A stretch of DNA of 64,000 nucleotides from JAISST01 sp050434145 (GTDB lineage Bacteria > Fusobacteriota > Fusobacteriia > Fusobacteriales > Fusobacteriaceae), in NCBI RefSeq assembly GCF_050434145.1, contig NZ_JBNPVX010000002.1:1-64000 (forward strand), given 5' to 3'. Every line of letters starts with the position of its first letter. Position 1 is the stretch's first letter. The translations under genes and the position numbers were made by a program. The notes below the pieces were generated by a model. The model searched no databases. It was not told where the DNA came from and saw only the letters and a program-made list of their open reading frames with translations. Positions 24,043 through 32,585 of this stretch are shown one piece after another.

Positions 24043-25410
24043 GTGGGAAAGAAGAAAATTGTTCATATTTGTGAGAATTGTGGTTTCCATGCTGAAAAAT
24101 GGGTTGGAAAATGCCCTGAATGCAATGAATGGGGAACTCTAAAAGAAAAAGTAGAAATAACTGTTAGTAATAAAAAAATGCCTATAACTTCTTCAAATTC
24201 ATATGATGAAATTGTTCTTAGTTATGATAGTATACAAGAAGAAAATAATATTCGATATACTACTTCTATAGAAGAATTTGATAGACTTCTTGGTGGCGGG
24301 CTACTTCGAGGAGAAGTCGCACTAATTACTGGTAATCCTGGTATAGGAAAATCAACTTTACTATTACAGTTAACTGAAGAATATTCAAAATATGGACTGA
24401 TTTCATATATTTCAGGTGAAGAGTCTCCAGCTCAGATTAAAAATAGAGGAAAAAGATTAGGAGTTTCTGGCAAAAATTTGCATATATTAAATATAACTAA
24501 TATCCTAACTATCCATGATTACATATTGAAAGAAAGACCAAAAGTAATTATTATTGATTCTATTCAAACTTTATATAATCCAGATATTGAATCTATTCCT
24601 GGTACACCTACACAAATCAAAGAATGCACATTACAAATTATTGAACTCGCTAAAAAGCATGAATTTTCTTTCTTTTTGATAGGGCATATTACTAAGGATG
24701 GTAAAGTTGCTGGACCTAAATTATTGGAACATATGGTAGATGCTGTATTCAATTTTGAAGGAGAGGATGGACTTTTTTATAGAATATTAAGGAGCAGTAA
24801 AAATAGATTTGGTTCTACTAATGAACTCGCTATATTTAGCATGGAAGGAAACGGATTGAAAGAAATCAAAAATTCTTCTGAATATTTTCTTAGTGAAAGA
24901 GAAGAAAAGAATATTGGTAGCATGATTGTCCCTGTTTTAGAAGGTACTAAGGTATTTTTATTAGAAATTCAATCATTAATTACAGAGTCTTTTGTAGGAA
25001 TTCCAAAAAGAGTTGTGAATGGTTTTGATAGGAATAGAATCCAAATTTTAATTGCTATCGCAGAGAAAAAAATGGGCATACAAATAATGGCAAAAGATTT
25101 GTTTGTAAACATTCCTGGAGGAATTAATATTGTTGACCCTGCTTCTGATTTAGGGGTGCTTATTTCTATATTATCTGCTTACAAAGGTATTGCTGTTAGC
25201 CAGAAAATAGCAGCTATTGGTGAGTTAGGTCTACGTGGTGAGATAAGAAAAGTATTTTTTATTGATAAACGGTTAAAAGAATTAGAAAAATTAGGATTTA
25301 CTGGAGTATATGTTCCAGATGCTAATAGAAAAGAAATTGAAAAAGAAAGGTATAAACTAAAACTAATATATTTAAAAAATATAGAAAATATTTTGGAGGG
25401 TATAAAGTAA
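24043..25410 (+). CDS. radA: DNA repair protein RadA
   Basis: RadA is a RecA-like ATPase that helps branch migration in recombination. The 455-residue product has an N-terminal zinc finger (CENCGFHAEKWVGKCPEC), Walker A (GNPGIGKST), the RadA-specific KNRFGST motif, and a C-terminal Lon-protease-like domain. It starts at GTG 24043 with AGGTG about 9 bases upstream. It is followed by disA after two bases, a neighbour pair known from many Firmicutes. Confidence 0.95.
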   Translation: MGKKKIVHICENCGFHAEKWVGKCPECNEWGTLKEKVEITVSNKKMPITSSNSYDEIVLSYDSIQEENNIRYTTSIEEFDRLLGGGLLRGEVALITGNPGIGKSTLLLQLTEEYSKYGLISYISGEESPAQIKNRGKRLGVSGKNLHILNITNILTIHDYILKERPKVIIIDSIQTLYNPDIESIPGTPTQIKECTLQIIELAKKHEFSFFLIGHITKDGKVAGPKLLEHMVDAVFNFEGEDGLFYRILRSSKNRFGSTNELAIFSMEGNGLKEIKNSSEYFLSEREEKNIGSMIVPVLEGTKVFLLEIQSLITESFVGIPKRVVNGFDRNRIQILIAIAEKKMGIQIMAKDLFVNIPGGINIVDPASDLGVLISILSAYKGIAVSQKIAAIGELGLRGEIRKVFFIDKRLKELEKLGFTGVYVPDANRKEIEKERYKLKLIYLKNIENILEGIK

Positions 25411-25412
25411 TT

Positions 25413-26516
25413 ATGAGTTGTAATAAAGAAGTCAATGAAATGCTCATGCAAGTTGCTCCTGGAAATTCTCTTAGAGATGGAATTGATGATATTTTGGATG
25501 GTGAATTAGGTGCACTTATTGTCATAGGGTATGATGATAAAATAAAGAAAATGATTGATGGAGGATTTAGATTAAATTGCAAATTTACTCCAGAAAAATT
25601 GTACGAACTATCTAAAATGGATGGTGCTATTATTGTGTCTGATGACTGTACTGAAATCAAATATGCTAATGTCCATCTTCAAGTGGAAAGAAAATATTCG
25701 TCTGAAGAAAGTGGTACAAGGCATCGTACTGCTCAAAGAGCAGGAAAACAAACTGGTAAATTGGTTATTGCTATTTCTAGCAGAAAAAATGTCATTAGTC
25801 TATATAAAGGTGAGCACAAATATAAACTTAAGAGTCTACCTGTCCTTATGGAAGAAGCAAATCAGGCAATCAGAACATTGGAAAGATATAAAAATGTTCT
25901 TGATGATGAATTGGAAAATCTTACTATGCTTGAATTAGATGATTTGGTTACATTTAATGAAGTGTGTTCGGTCATGCAAAGATTTGAAATGTTAAGAAGA
26001 ATAGAAAAAGAACTGATTAGTTCTATTTCTGAATTAGGTGGGGAAGGTCGTCTAATTAGTATGCAACATGGAGAAATAATGCATGGTGTCACAGAAGAAG
26101 AACATGACTTCCTTAGAGACTATTCTCAACAGTTAAATAACTTAAGAGAAGATTTTGTTGATCACGATGCTAGGGAATTTATTATAGAAGAAGAATCTAT
26201 TTTTTCAGGGATTTCAAAACATTTGAACCTCCTTCCACAAGATGATCTATTGACTAAAGAAGTTTATCTAGTAGCTTTGGGGTATCCTAGAAGTAAGGGA
26301 CTTGATACTGAAGTTAGACCTAAAGGTTATCGTGTTCTTGGTAAAATAAGTAAGATTACTAAGGATCGTAATAAACTAATTACTACATATCAAACTTTAT
26401 CAAAAATACAAGATGCTTCTGAAGAAGATTTGTATCCTGGTCTAAGTAAAATAAAAATAAAAGCTCTCAAAAAAGGGATAGAACGCTTGAAATCTACGAT
26501 AAAATTAAAAAGATAA
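25413..26516 (+). CDS. disA: Diadenylate cyclase DisA (DNA integrity scanning protein)
   Basis: DisA forms cyclic di-AMP from two ATP and, in Bacillus, scans DNA for branched lesions. The 367-residue product has the DAC-domain motifs DGA (MDGAIIV, about 70) and RHR (GTRHRTAQRAGKQ, about 108), a central helical spine and a C-terminal helix-hairpin-helix region (about 300-360). ATG 25413 lies two bases after radA; RadA controls DisA activity in other bacteria. A bidirectional terminator follows. c-di-AMP signalling is thus likely here. Confidence 0.95.
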   Translation: MSCNKEVNEMLMQVAPGNSLRDGIDDILDGELGALIVIGYDDKIKKMIDGGFRLNCKFTPEKLYELSKMDGAIIVSDDCTEIKYANVHLQVERKYSSEESGTRHRTAQRAGKQTGKLVIAISSRKNVISLYKGEHKYKLKSLPVLMEEANQAIRTLERYKNVLDDELENLTMLELDDLVTFNEVCSVMQRFEMLRRIEKELISSISELGGEGRLISMQHGEIMHGVTEEEHDFLRDYSQQLNNLREDFVDHDAREFIIEEESIFSGISKHLNLLPQDDLLTKEVYLVALGYPRSKGLDTEVRPKGYRVLGKISKITKDRNKLITTYQTLSKIQDASEEDLYPGLSKIKIKALKKGIERLKSTIKLKR

Positions 26517-26530
26517 TAATCGATTCTATA

Positions 26531-26566
26531 AAAAATGATGTTGACATAAACATCATTTTTTATTTT
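26531..26566. terminator. Bidirectional terminator after disA
   Basis: AAAAATGATGTT (26531-26542), GACATA loop, AACATCATTTTT (26549-26560) plus TATTTT. It ends the rpmF-disA cluster on the plus strand and the FadA-like gene on the minus strand. Confidence 0.85.
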
Positions 26567-26567
26567 G

Positions 26568-26709
26568 TTATTTTTTGTTCATAGCATTAAATTCAGCAAT
26601 TACCTTTTCATTTGCTTTAATTCCTGCTTCTAATTCTTTTTTCATATCTTTGTATTGAGCAGCTAATTCTTTGTATTGTTCTCCTTTTCTTCCACTTAAA
26701 GCTTTTTCT
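26568..26709. repeat. 142-bp direct repeat, copy 1
   Basis: Bases 26568-26709 are identical to 28104-28245. They cover the 3' end of both FadA-like genes, including the stop codon. The absence of any difference, even at silent sites, points to recent duplication or gene conversion. Confidence 0.9.
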
Positions 26710-26924
26710 TTAGCTGCTACTTCATCATACATAACTTTCATGCTTTTTAATTCTTCTTGGGCAATCAAAGCTATTTCCTTTTGTTTATCATAATACGATT
26801 CTCCACAATCTTGAGGAGTTATTAACCCTTGTTCCAATTCATATAATCTACTCATCATCTCATTTCCGAATGTTATACCTATTAATAAAATACTTCCTAA
26901 TATTAATAATTTTTTCATAGACAT
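26568..26924 (-). CDS. FadA-like adhesin (copy 1)
   Basis: A 118-residue secreted small helical protein like the FadA adhesins of Fusobacterium. It has a signal peptide (MKKLLILGSILLIGITFG), then a long charged helical hairpin, and ends in VIAEFNAMNKK. The last 47 codons are identical in DNA to those of the paralogue at 28104-28454. Its middle part differs, with a unique cysteine (QDCGES) that could form a disulfide. FadA proteins bind host cadherins and form filaments; whether this copy adheres to host cells is not shown. ATG 26924 has AGGA upstream. Confidence 0.85.
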   Translation of the reverse strand: MSMKKLLILGSILLIGITFGNEMMSRLYELEQGLITPQDCGESYYDKQKEIALIAQEELKSMKVMYDEVAAKEKALSGRKGEQYKELAAQYKDMKKELEAGIKANEKVIAEFNAMNKK

Positions 26925-26980
26925 GCTTTATCCTTATAAATATTTTTATATTTTTTCTACACTATAAAAGCCAACAAAAA

Positions 26981-27004
26981 ATATGGTGCTATTTAGCACC
27001 ATAT
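26981..27004 (-). terminator. Terminator of the acidic repeat protein gene
   Basis: ATATGGTGCTA (26981-26991), TT, TAGCACCATAT (26994-27004). On the minus strand it is followed by a T-run (TTTTTTGTTGG). It ends transcription of the 345-residue protein gene before the downstream FadA-like copy, which then needs its own promoter. Confidence 0.8.
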
Positions 27005-27020
27005 CATTATTAAAAAAATT

Positions 27021-28058
27021 TTAGTCAAATTTAAAGTTGAAATTCCCAAAAGAAAATGGTTCATTAGATGATTCATCTTTTTCTTTTTCTATGGTCTCAG
27101 ATTTTATCTCTGGAACAACAGAAATTTCAGGTTCAACAGTAGTCTGAGGAGCTTCAAATAAGTTAGATGTTTCTTCAATAAAATTATTTTGTACAGGATC
27201 CTCTTTTAGTGCTACAAAAGGTGTTGATAATACTTCATCACTTTTCTCAGAATTCCCCTCTTGTGATATATGACTTACATCCCCTTGTATCGTTTCTTCT
27301 ATAACAAAAGGTTCTGGAGTTATGTTTCCAAATATAGGCTCATCTTTTACAGGTTCACTTCGGAATACTTCCTCCTTTGTTGGTTCTTCATATATAGAAA
27401 ATCCTTCTGAAACTGCTTCAGTCACAAGTGATTCCTCATTAATAATGAAAGGACTACTAACTACTGTTTCTTCAGCTATAATTGATTCAACATATGCTGT
27501 TTCCTTCACTGGCTCTTCTTCTTTTACAAAAGGCTGTGGAATTATAGTTTCATTTGTAATGTTATTTTCAAATGTTGTTGCTTGTTTTTCAGAAACTATT
27601 GTTGATTCTTCTTTTGCTACAAAAGTCTCATTGTTATTCTCATCTTTTGCAAGATTCTTTAGCTCAGGTACGTATTCTTTTAGCACATCATTCAAACCAT
27701 ACTTTGATACAAGATTATTAACAATTGTAGCTTTTTCTGCACCTAATTTTTGATTAAAAACTAGCTGATGAAGTTGTGAATAGATTTCAGTTACATTCTT
27801 ATCACCAAAAGCAGCCAAATTATTTTTGTATGCTTCCAGTATTTCTACTTCACTTACTGTAATCTTGTTTTGAGCTAATAAATTAAGAAAATATTCTATT
27901 TCTACATTTTTTTTCATTTCACTCAATGCACCTAATTCTTCTTCAGAAAAAGGTCTGATTTTCATTTCTTCTTCAATAGCTTTTTTTACCAAAGCTTGGG
28001 CAACAGAATTTGCATTTCCTTTTACTTTTTCCAATTCTATTGAATCTAACTTGATCAT
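27021..28058 (-). CDS. Unknown acidic protein with repeated Pro-Phe-Val/Ile motifs
   Basis: I do not recognise a family. The 345-residue protein has a mostly helical N-terminal part (about 1-135) and a long, very acidic, Pro/Ser/Thr-rich tail (about 140-345), likely disordered. The tail repeats a short motif: PFVKEEE (176-182), PFIINEE (203-209), PFVIEET (250-256), PFVALKED (280-287) and a final PFSFGNF (334-340). There is no signal peptide or membrane segment. It lies between two FadA-like paralogues. Repeated aromatic peptides in an acidic tail suggest binding to a partner protein; this is inference. Confidence 0.75.
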   Translation of the reverse strand: MIKLDSIELEKVKGNANSVAQALVKKAIEEEMKIRPFSEEELGALSEMKKNVEIEYFLNLLAQNKITVSEVEILEAYKNNLAAFGDKNVTEIYSQLHQLVFNQKLGAEKATIVNNLVSKYGLNDVLKEYVPELKNLAKDENNNETFVAKEESTIVSEKQATTFENNITNETIIPQPFVKEEEPVKETAYVESIIAEETVVSSPFIINEESLVTEAVSEGFSIYEEPTKEEVFRSEPVKDEPIFGNITPEPFVIEETIQGDVSHISQEGNSEKSDEVLSTPFVALKEDPVQNNFIEETSNLFEAPQTTVEPEISVVPEIKSETIEKEKDESSNEPFSFGNFNFKFD

Positions 28059-28103
28059 ACTGGCATCCTCCTACAGTCTTACATTGCCTACATTGCCAAA
28101 AAA

Positions 28104-28245
28104 TTATTTTTTGTTCATAGCATTAAATTCAGCAATTACCTTTTCATTTGCTTTAATTCCTGCTTCTAATTCTTTTTTCATATCTTTGTATTGAGCAGCT
28201 AATTCTTTGTATTGTTCTCCTTTTCTTCCACTTAAAGCTTTTTCT
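28104..28245. repeat. 142-bp direct repeat, copy 2
   Basis: Identical to 26568-26709; the 3' end of the second FadA-like gene. The first difference comes at 28246 (C, against T at 26710). The repeats are in the same orientation, so recombination between them would delete about 1.5 kb, including the acidic protein gene. Confidence 0.9.
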
Positions 28246-28454
28246 CTAGCTGTTACTTCAGCATGCATAACTTTCATGCTTTTTAATTCTTCTTGTGCGT
28301 TCATAGCTATTTCTTTTTGTTCTTCATAATATGCTTCTTCTTGTTGTTGAATAGCTCTTAATCCTGCTTCTAATTCATCCATTCTAGCTGCCATATCGCT
28401 TCCGAAAGCAGCTCCTGTCAATAAAATACATCCTACTAATAATAATTTTTTCAT
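28104..28454 (-). CDS. FadA-like adhesin (copy 2)
   Basis: A 116-residue FadA-like secreted helical protein with signal peptide MKKLLLVGCILLTGAAFGS; mature start near SDMAARMDELEAG. It is closer to canonical FadA than copy 1, with no central cysteine and a smooth heptad pattern (LKSMKVMHAEVTAREKAL). It shares its C-terminal 47 codons, base for base, with copy 1. AAGGAGATG lies upstream. FadA-type proteins are exported and assemble into amyloid-like filaments. Confidence 0.88.
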   Translation of the reverse strand: MKKLLLVGCILLTGAAFGSDMAARMDELEAGLRAIQQQEEAYYEEQKEIAMNAQEELKSMKVMHAEVTAREKALSGRKGEQYKELAAQYKDMKKELEAGIKANEKVIAEFNAMNKK

Positions 28455-28602
28455 AAGTGTTTCATCTCCTTTTAAATATTTTTATATTTTTGTTTTCATT
28501 ACTAAAGCTTGTAAGAAAACTAAAAACTTACCTCATAATATATTATAGTACATTAATGAAAAAATTTGTAGTATAAAATTAAAAAATTTAAATTTTTTTA
28601 AT

Positions 28603-28998
28603 TTATTTAATATAATACATTGTGAATATTCCAGTTGCTAATAGCTTTTCATCTTTGCCTATAATATTGACTAAATATACCCCTGTTGTATTTCCTTGAT
28701 GCATCTTTGTTGCTATTGCTTTTATAGTCTCCCCTTCAGCAGCACTTTTTATAAAATTAAGCTTTCCTTCTAATGTAACATTTTTCCTTCCTGCTGTTCG
28801 TGAAAGTACCCCTGCAGCAGTGTCTGCCAATGAATAATATGCACCACCGTGAAGCATTCCATGCGGATTTAGCAATTCTTTTTGTACTTCTAATAATGCT
28901 ACACAATGATCATTATCTAATTCCACTATATTTATACCCAAATGTTGTCCATAAGGATTTAATAGATTACCACTGTTCATAATTTCTTCAAATGTCAT
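28603..28998 (-). CDS. PaaI-type hotdog thioesterase
   Basis: A 131-residue acyl-CoA thioesterase-like protein of the hotdog fold. It has the PaaI-family motif HGGAYYSLADTAAGV (about 50-64) with the active-site HGG, preceded by NPHGMLHGG. Such enzymes hydrolyse small aromatic or medium-chain acyl-CoA; the substrate is not clear. GGAGG precedes the ATG. It is separated from the FadA-like gene downstream by a 150-base A/T-rich stretch. Confidence 0.85.
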   Translation of the reverse strand: MTFEEIMNSGNLLNPYGQHLGINIVELDNDHCVALLEVQKELLNPHGMLHGGAYYSLADTAAGVLSRTAGRKNVTLEGKLNFIKSAAEGETIKAIATKMHQGNTTGVYLVNIIGKDEKLLATGIFTMYYIK

Positions 28999-29025
28999 TT
29001 TTCCTCCAGTATATTATAACATTTA

Positions 29026-29886
29026 TTAGTTCTTTTCCAAAATAATATTTCTAATATTATCTTTATTTTCAAAATTTATTAACTCACTACGATATCTCTT
29101 AAAATTACTATTGTTAATGGAAATGTAAACTTTGTTATAACCAATTATATTTAAAAATTCATAATGTCCGTATTGATCACTCTGAGTTTCTTGAATTCTA
29201 TTAAAATCTTGATCATATATTGCAATATTTATATTCTTAATGCATCGTACTCCATCTGTTATTACACCCTCCAAAATATATCTATTTTTTTTCAAAACTA
29301 TTTCAACATTATATGGAGAAAAGTTTTTTTCTACTTTTATTATTGTGCCACTCTCAAGATAGCCATCTTTTCTGCATATTAAAGTAGTTATCCCAACAGG
29401 AAGTTCTACCTTAAAAGTACCATATTCATCACTTTTTATTGAATAAGTTCCTTTGCTATTTTTCAATAATATAGTTACATTTGAAATATTATTTTTTTCT
29501 TCGTCATAAACTATTCCATGGGTGATTCCTATTGCATTGATTCTTTTTTTGCCAGTATCTAACTCACCTACATTAAAATCTAGTGAATAATCCTTTCCAA
29601 CATTAAACACACATTCATACTTCTCTTGTGATATTTCCTTACCATCTTTGAATATAGATATTTTATATTTACCACTAGGAATAACAGCTTTAACTTTTCC
29701 TAGGAAATCACTTTTAAACTTATATCTAGTATTATTCACATCATCAAAAATTATCTCTGCATTTCCAACATTCAGTTTGCTAGATTTTATCTGACACTGT
29801 ACAATTATACTAAATTTTTCTCCATAAATAAAGAAAAAATTCAGAAATATCAATATAAATATTAATAAATTTTTTTTTCTTTTCAT
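29026..29886 (-). CDS. Secreted protein with carboxypeptidase-regulatory-like repeats
   Basis: A secreted protein of about 286 residues with an N-terminal signal (NLLIFILIFLNFFFIYG). Two to three beta-sandwich repeats resembling carboxypeptidase-regulatory/CNA-B domains follow, each with the pattern GxVxD...NxxITLLKNSKGTYSIKSDEYGTFKVELP-like strands (segments around 130-190 and 205-270). Such domains build surface scaffolds. I start at ATG 29886; a TTG at 29898 is nearer to AGGGG but too close to it. The function is unknown. The window gives no anchoring motif, so it may be periplasmic. Confidence 0.65.
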   Translation of the reverse strand: MKRKKNLLIFILIFLNFFFIYGEKFSIIVQCQIKSSKLNVGNAEIIFDDVNNTRYKFKSDFLGKVKAVIPSGKYKISIFKDGKEISQEKYECVFNVGKDYSLDFNVGELDTGKKRINAIGITHGIVYDEEKNNISNVTILLKNSKGTYSIKSDEYGTFKVELPVGITTLICRKDGYLESGTIIKVEKNFSPYNVEIVLKKNRYILEGVITDGVRCIKNINIAIYDQDFNRIQETQSDQYGHYEFLNIIGYNKVYISINNSNFKRYRSELINFENKDNIRNIILEKN

Positions 29887-30093
29887 ATTATTGTACAATA
29901 CCCCTAAATTTATAAATTAATATAGATACATTATACATTTTTAACTAAAAAAAAACAACCTAAATATTAAATTACCATATTTTTTTTAATTTTCTAGAAA
30001 TTATTATTGGCTATCTCAAAATACTTAATAAAAAAAAGTTTTCCTCCTAATAATATACTCATATTATTCTTACTAAATCTTATGTCATAAAAA

Positions 30094-30122
30094 ATGTTGC
30101 TAACCTAAATAGTCAACAACAT
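30094..30122 (-). terminator. Terminator after rny
   Basis: ATGTTG pairs with CAACAT (30094-30099 with 30117-30122); on the minus strand it is followed by TTTTTATG. It lies about 60 bases after the rny stop. The gap 29899-30179 otherwise shows nothing. Confidence 0.65.
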
Positions 30123-30179
30123 CATTTTCTTATCTTAAAACACTTTACATGTTTTGTTTTCAATTTTTAAATCTATATT

Positions 30180-31742
30180 TTATTTTGCAAAATCTATTGC
30201 TCTCGTTTCTCTTAAAATAGTCACCTTTATTTGACCAGGATACTGCATGGTCTCTTCTATTCTTTTTGCAACATTTCTTGCCATTTCTATAGATTGCGCA
30301 TCTGATATCTCTTCTGGATTAATAACTATTCTTATCTCTCTACCTGCTTGTATTGCATAAGTAGATTCAACACCCTTGAATGAATTCGCAATTTCTTCCA
30401 AGCTTTCTAATCTTTTTAGATATGCAGTAAGAGTTTCTCTTCTAGCTCCTGGTCTTGAAGCCGACACTGCATCTGCTGCCTGTACTAATATTGCTTCTAT
30501 TGTCTCGAATTCAACTTCATTATGATGTGCCATTACAGCATTGATAACTTCTGGTTTTTCTCCAAATTTCTTTAAGAAATCTCCACCAATGATCGCATGT
30601 GATGATTCAATATCACTTTCCAATACCTTTCCAACATCATGTAATAATCCTGCCCTCTTAGCAAGCTTCACCTTTCCACCTATTTCTCCTGCAAGTGTTC
30701 CAGCTAATTTTGCCACTTCTATTGAATGTGTAAGTACATTTTGTCCATAACTTGTTCTATATTTCAATCTTCCTAATGTTTTTATTATTTCAGGATGTAT
30801 TCCTGGTATTCCTACTTCCAATACAGCTTCTTCTCCAGCAGCAATAATTTCCTTATCGACTTCTTTCTGGGCTTTATTTACGATTTCCTCTATTTTACCA
30901 GGATGAATTCTACCATCTGTGATCAGTCTTTCAATTGCAATACGTGCAACCTCTCTTCTTACTCCATCAAAACTAGATAATACAACCGCTTCAGGTGTGT
31001 CATCTATTATTATATCTACACCAGTCAAAGCTTCTATTGTTCTTATATTTCTTCCTTCTCTTCCTATTATCCTTCCCTTCATTTCATCATTTGGAAGATT
31101 AACAACTGATACTGTTGCATCTACTACAAATTCTGAAGCAGCTTTTCCTATTGCTGTAGATAACACTCTTTTAGAAATTTTATCTTTTTCATTCTCAAGA
31201 TTACTCTCAAACTCTTTAATAACCCCAGCTGTTTCATGGATTAAATCATCTTTTAACTTAGCAATTAATATTTCTTTAGCTTCATTTCTTGATAATCCTG
31301 AAACTCTCTCTAATTCTTTTTCTTGTTCTTCCCGTATTACTTCAATTTCAACTTTTTTCTTTTCCAAATGTTCAAATGCATTTTCTAGCTCATTGCTTTT
31401 TTCTTCCAATTTCTCTATTTTAGCATCAAGTGCTTCTTCTTTTTTTATTAATCTTGATTCTTTTTGAAGTAATTCATTTTTTGAAATTTTTATCTCTTTT
31501 TCTGCTTCCTCTTTTAAGACATATAATTCTTCTTTTGTTTTTATTTCTAATTCTCTTTGTCTTGCTCTACCATCTTGTTCTGCTTTGTTTATTATTTCTT
31601 TAGCTACAATCTTAGATTTAGCTACTTCATCTTCTAAGTCATTCAGTCTCTTTATTTCTTTGTCAATTTTAAGTTTTTTAAATATTGCAAAAAAAACAAG
31701 ACAAACACCTAGGATCGCAACTCCTATTCCAACTACATTCAT
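30180..31742 (-). CDS. rny: Ribonuclease Y
   Basis: RNase Y is a membrane-anchored endoribonuclease that starts mRNA decay. The 520-residue product has an N-terminal membrane segment (MNVVGIGVAILGVCLVFFAIF), a long coiled coil (about 25-195), a KH domain (GRIIGREGRNIRTIE), and an HD domain with HDVGK and the downstream HHNEVEFET metal ligands. I start at ATG 31742 (GGAG 11 bases upstream); a TTG at 31751 is too close to the site. RNase III is also encoded here, so two main RNA-turnover enzymes lie in one window. Confidence 0.95.
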   Translation of the reverse strand: MNVVGIGVAILGVCLVFFAIFKKLKIDKEIKRLNDLEDEVAKSKIVAKEIINKAEQDGRARQRELEIKTKEELYVLKEEAEKEIKISKNELLQKESRLIKKEEALDAKIEKLEEKSNELENAFEHLEKKKVEIEVIREEQEKELERVSGLSRNEAKEILIAKLKDDLIHETAGVIKEFESNLENEKDKISKRVLSTAIGKAASEFVVDATVSVVNLPNDEMKGRIIGREGRNIRTIEALTGVDIIIDDTPEAVVLSSFDGVRREVARIAIERLITDGRIHPGKIEEIVNKAQKEVDKEIIAAGEEAVLEVGIPGIHPEIIKTLGRLKYRTSYGQNVLTHSIEVAKLAGTLAGEIGGKVKLAKRAGLLHDVGKVLESDIESSHAIIGGDFLKKFGEKPEVINAVMAHHNEVEFETIEAILVQAADAVSASRPGARRETLTAYLKRLESLEEIANSFKGVESTYAIQAGREIRIVINPEEISDAQSIEMARNVAKRIEETMQYPGQIKVTILRETRAIDFAK

Positions 31743-31824
31743 ATCTATCAATTCTCCATATTTTTATTCTCCTCTTGATTTAACTATAAAATTAAAATAA
31801 ATATAGTCTATAACCATTTGAAGT

Positions 31825-32172
31825 TTACTTGAAGCTCTCAGCAGCTTCTTCTTCTGATTCATATATTTCAAATATTTCATCTAATCCAATCATCTCAAAT
31901 ATTCCTTTTATATGATCATTTAACTTAATTAATTTTATGTTTCCACCTATTTCTTTCACAGTTTTCAGTTTACCTCTCAAAATACCCATAGCTAGACTGT
32001 TTATGTGTTCTAATTCTTCAAAATCAATAATAAAGTTTTTAACATCTTCTTCAGTTAGTTTTGTAATTTTTTCTTTTAATTTTGGGGCAACTAATGCATC
32101 TAATTCTCCTATTACTTTTAGAATCTTTATATCTTCAGCATTTTTTTCAATTATTTCAAACCCTGTATGCAT
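31825..32172 (-). CDS. STAS-domain anti-sigma factor antagonist
   Basis: A 115-residue STAS protein (SpoIIAA/RsbV type). It shows the strand-helix pattern ILKVIGELDALVAPKLKEKI and the phosphorylation loop LEHINSLAMGILRG, with S59 as the likely regulatory serine. The usual DSSG is changed to NSLA, but the serine is kept. The ATG shares one base with the stop of the anti-sigma kinase gene (TAATG), so the two are coupled. Unphosphorylated protein would bind the kinase-like partner and release its target. Confidence 0.85.
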   Translation of the reverse strand: MHTGFEIIEKNAEDIKILKVIGELDALVAPKLKEKITKLTEEDVKNFIIDFEELEHINSLAMGILRGKLKTVKEIGGNIKLIKLNDHIKGIFEMIGLDEIFEIYESEEEAAESFK

Positions 32173-32576
32173 TATACAACCTCCTTAATTTTTTTCTCTA
32201 ATCTAAACAATGTACCATTGATTTTTTTTTCAATTTTAAAACTGTCTGCCACTTTTCGTGCGATCTGAAGACCTAATCCGCCTTCTTCTTTACTAAGTTT
32301 ACTGTCATCAAATCCAACACCATTATCTTCAACTACTATAGATATATACTCATTACATTTTTCAAGCTTTATATCTATATTTCCTTGGTTATACTTATAA
32401 CCATGTTCTACCACATTAGTTGAAAGCTCATCAATCACAGTTAATAACTGGAAAGAATCTTCTTTAGAGATTTTCTCATGTTCAAAATAAGCTTTAACCA
32501 TTGCTCTAACAAGAGAAAGATTTTTTAGTGAAGAAGGGACAGATAAAGAAATTGTATTCTTCTTCATTGAAACCAC
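32172..32576 (-). CDS. RsbW/SpoIIAB-like anti-sigma factor kinase
   Basis: A 134-residue GHKL ATPase of the anti-sigma (serine kinase) type. It has the N-box ELSTNVVEHGY (about 50-60), the G1 box VEDNGVGFD and the G2 box GGLGLQIARKVADS. It is paired with the STAS gene downstream, so this is a partner-switching module. No sigma factor or PP2C phosphatase gene is next to it, so the target lies elsewhere. The upstream lipoprotein gene ends 9 bases before it. Confidence 0.85.
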   Translation of the reverse strand: MVSMKKNTISLSVPSSLKNLSLVRAMVKAYFEHEKISKEDSFQLLTVIDELSTNVVEHGYKYNQGNIDIKLEKCNEYISIVVEDNGVGFDDSKLSKEEGGLGLQIARKVADSFKIEKKINGTLFRLEKKIKEVV

Positions 32577-32585
32577 CTTTCTTCG

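Noticed and set aside
30919..31467. A 182-codon plus-strand open frame opposite rny
   Set aside because: It is entirely antisense to the RNase Y coiled-coil and KH region, has Ser/Phe/Leu-rich low-quality sequence, and shows no ribosome site. It is a shadow of the real gene.
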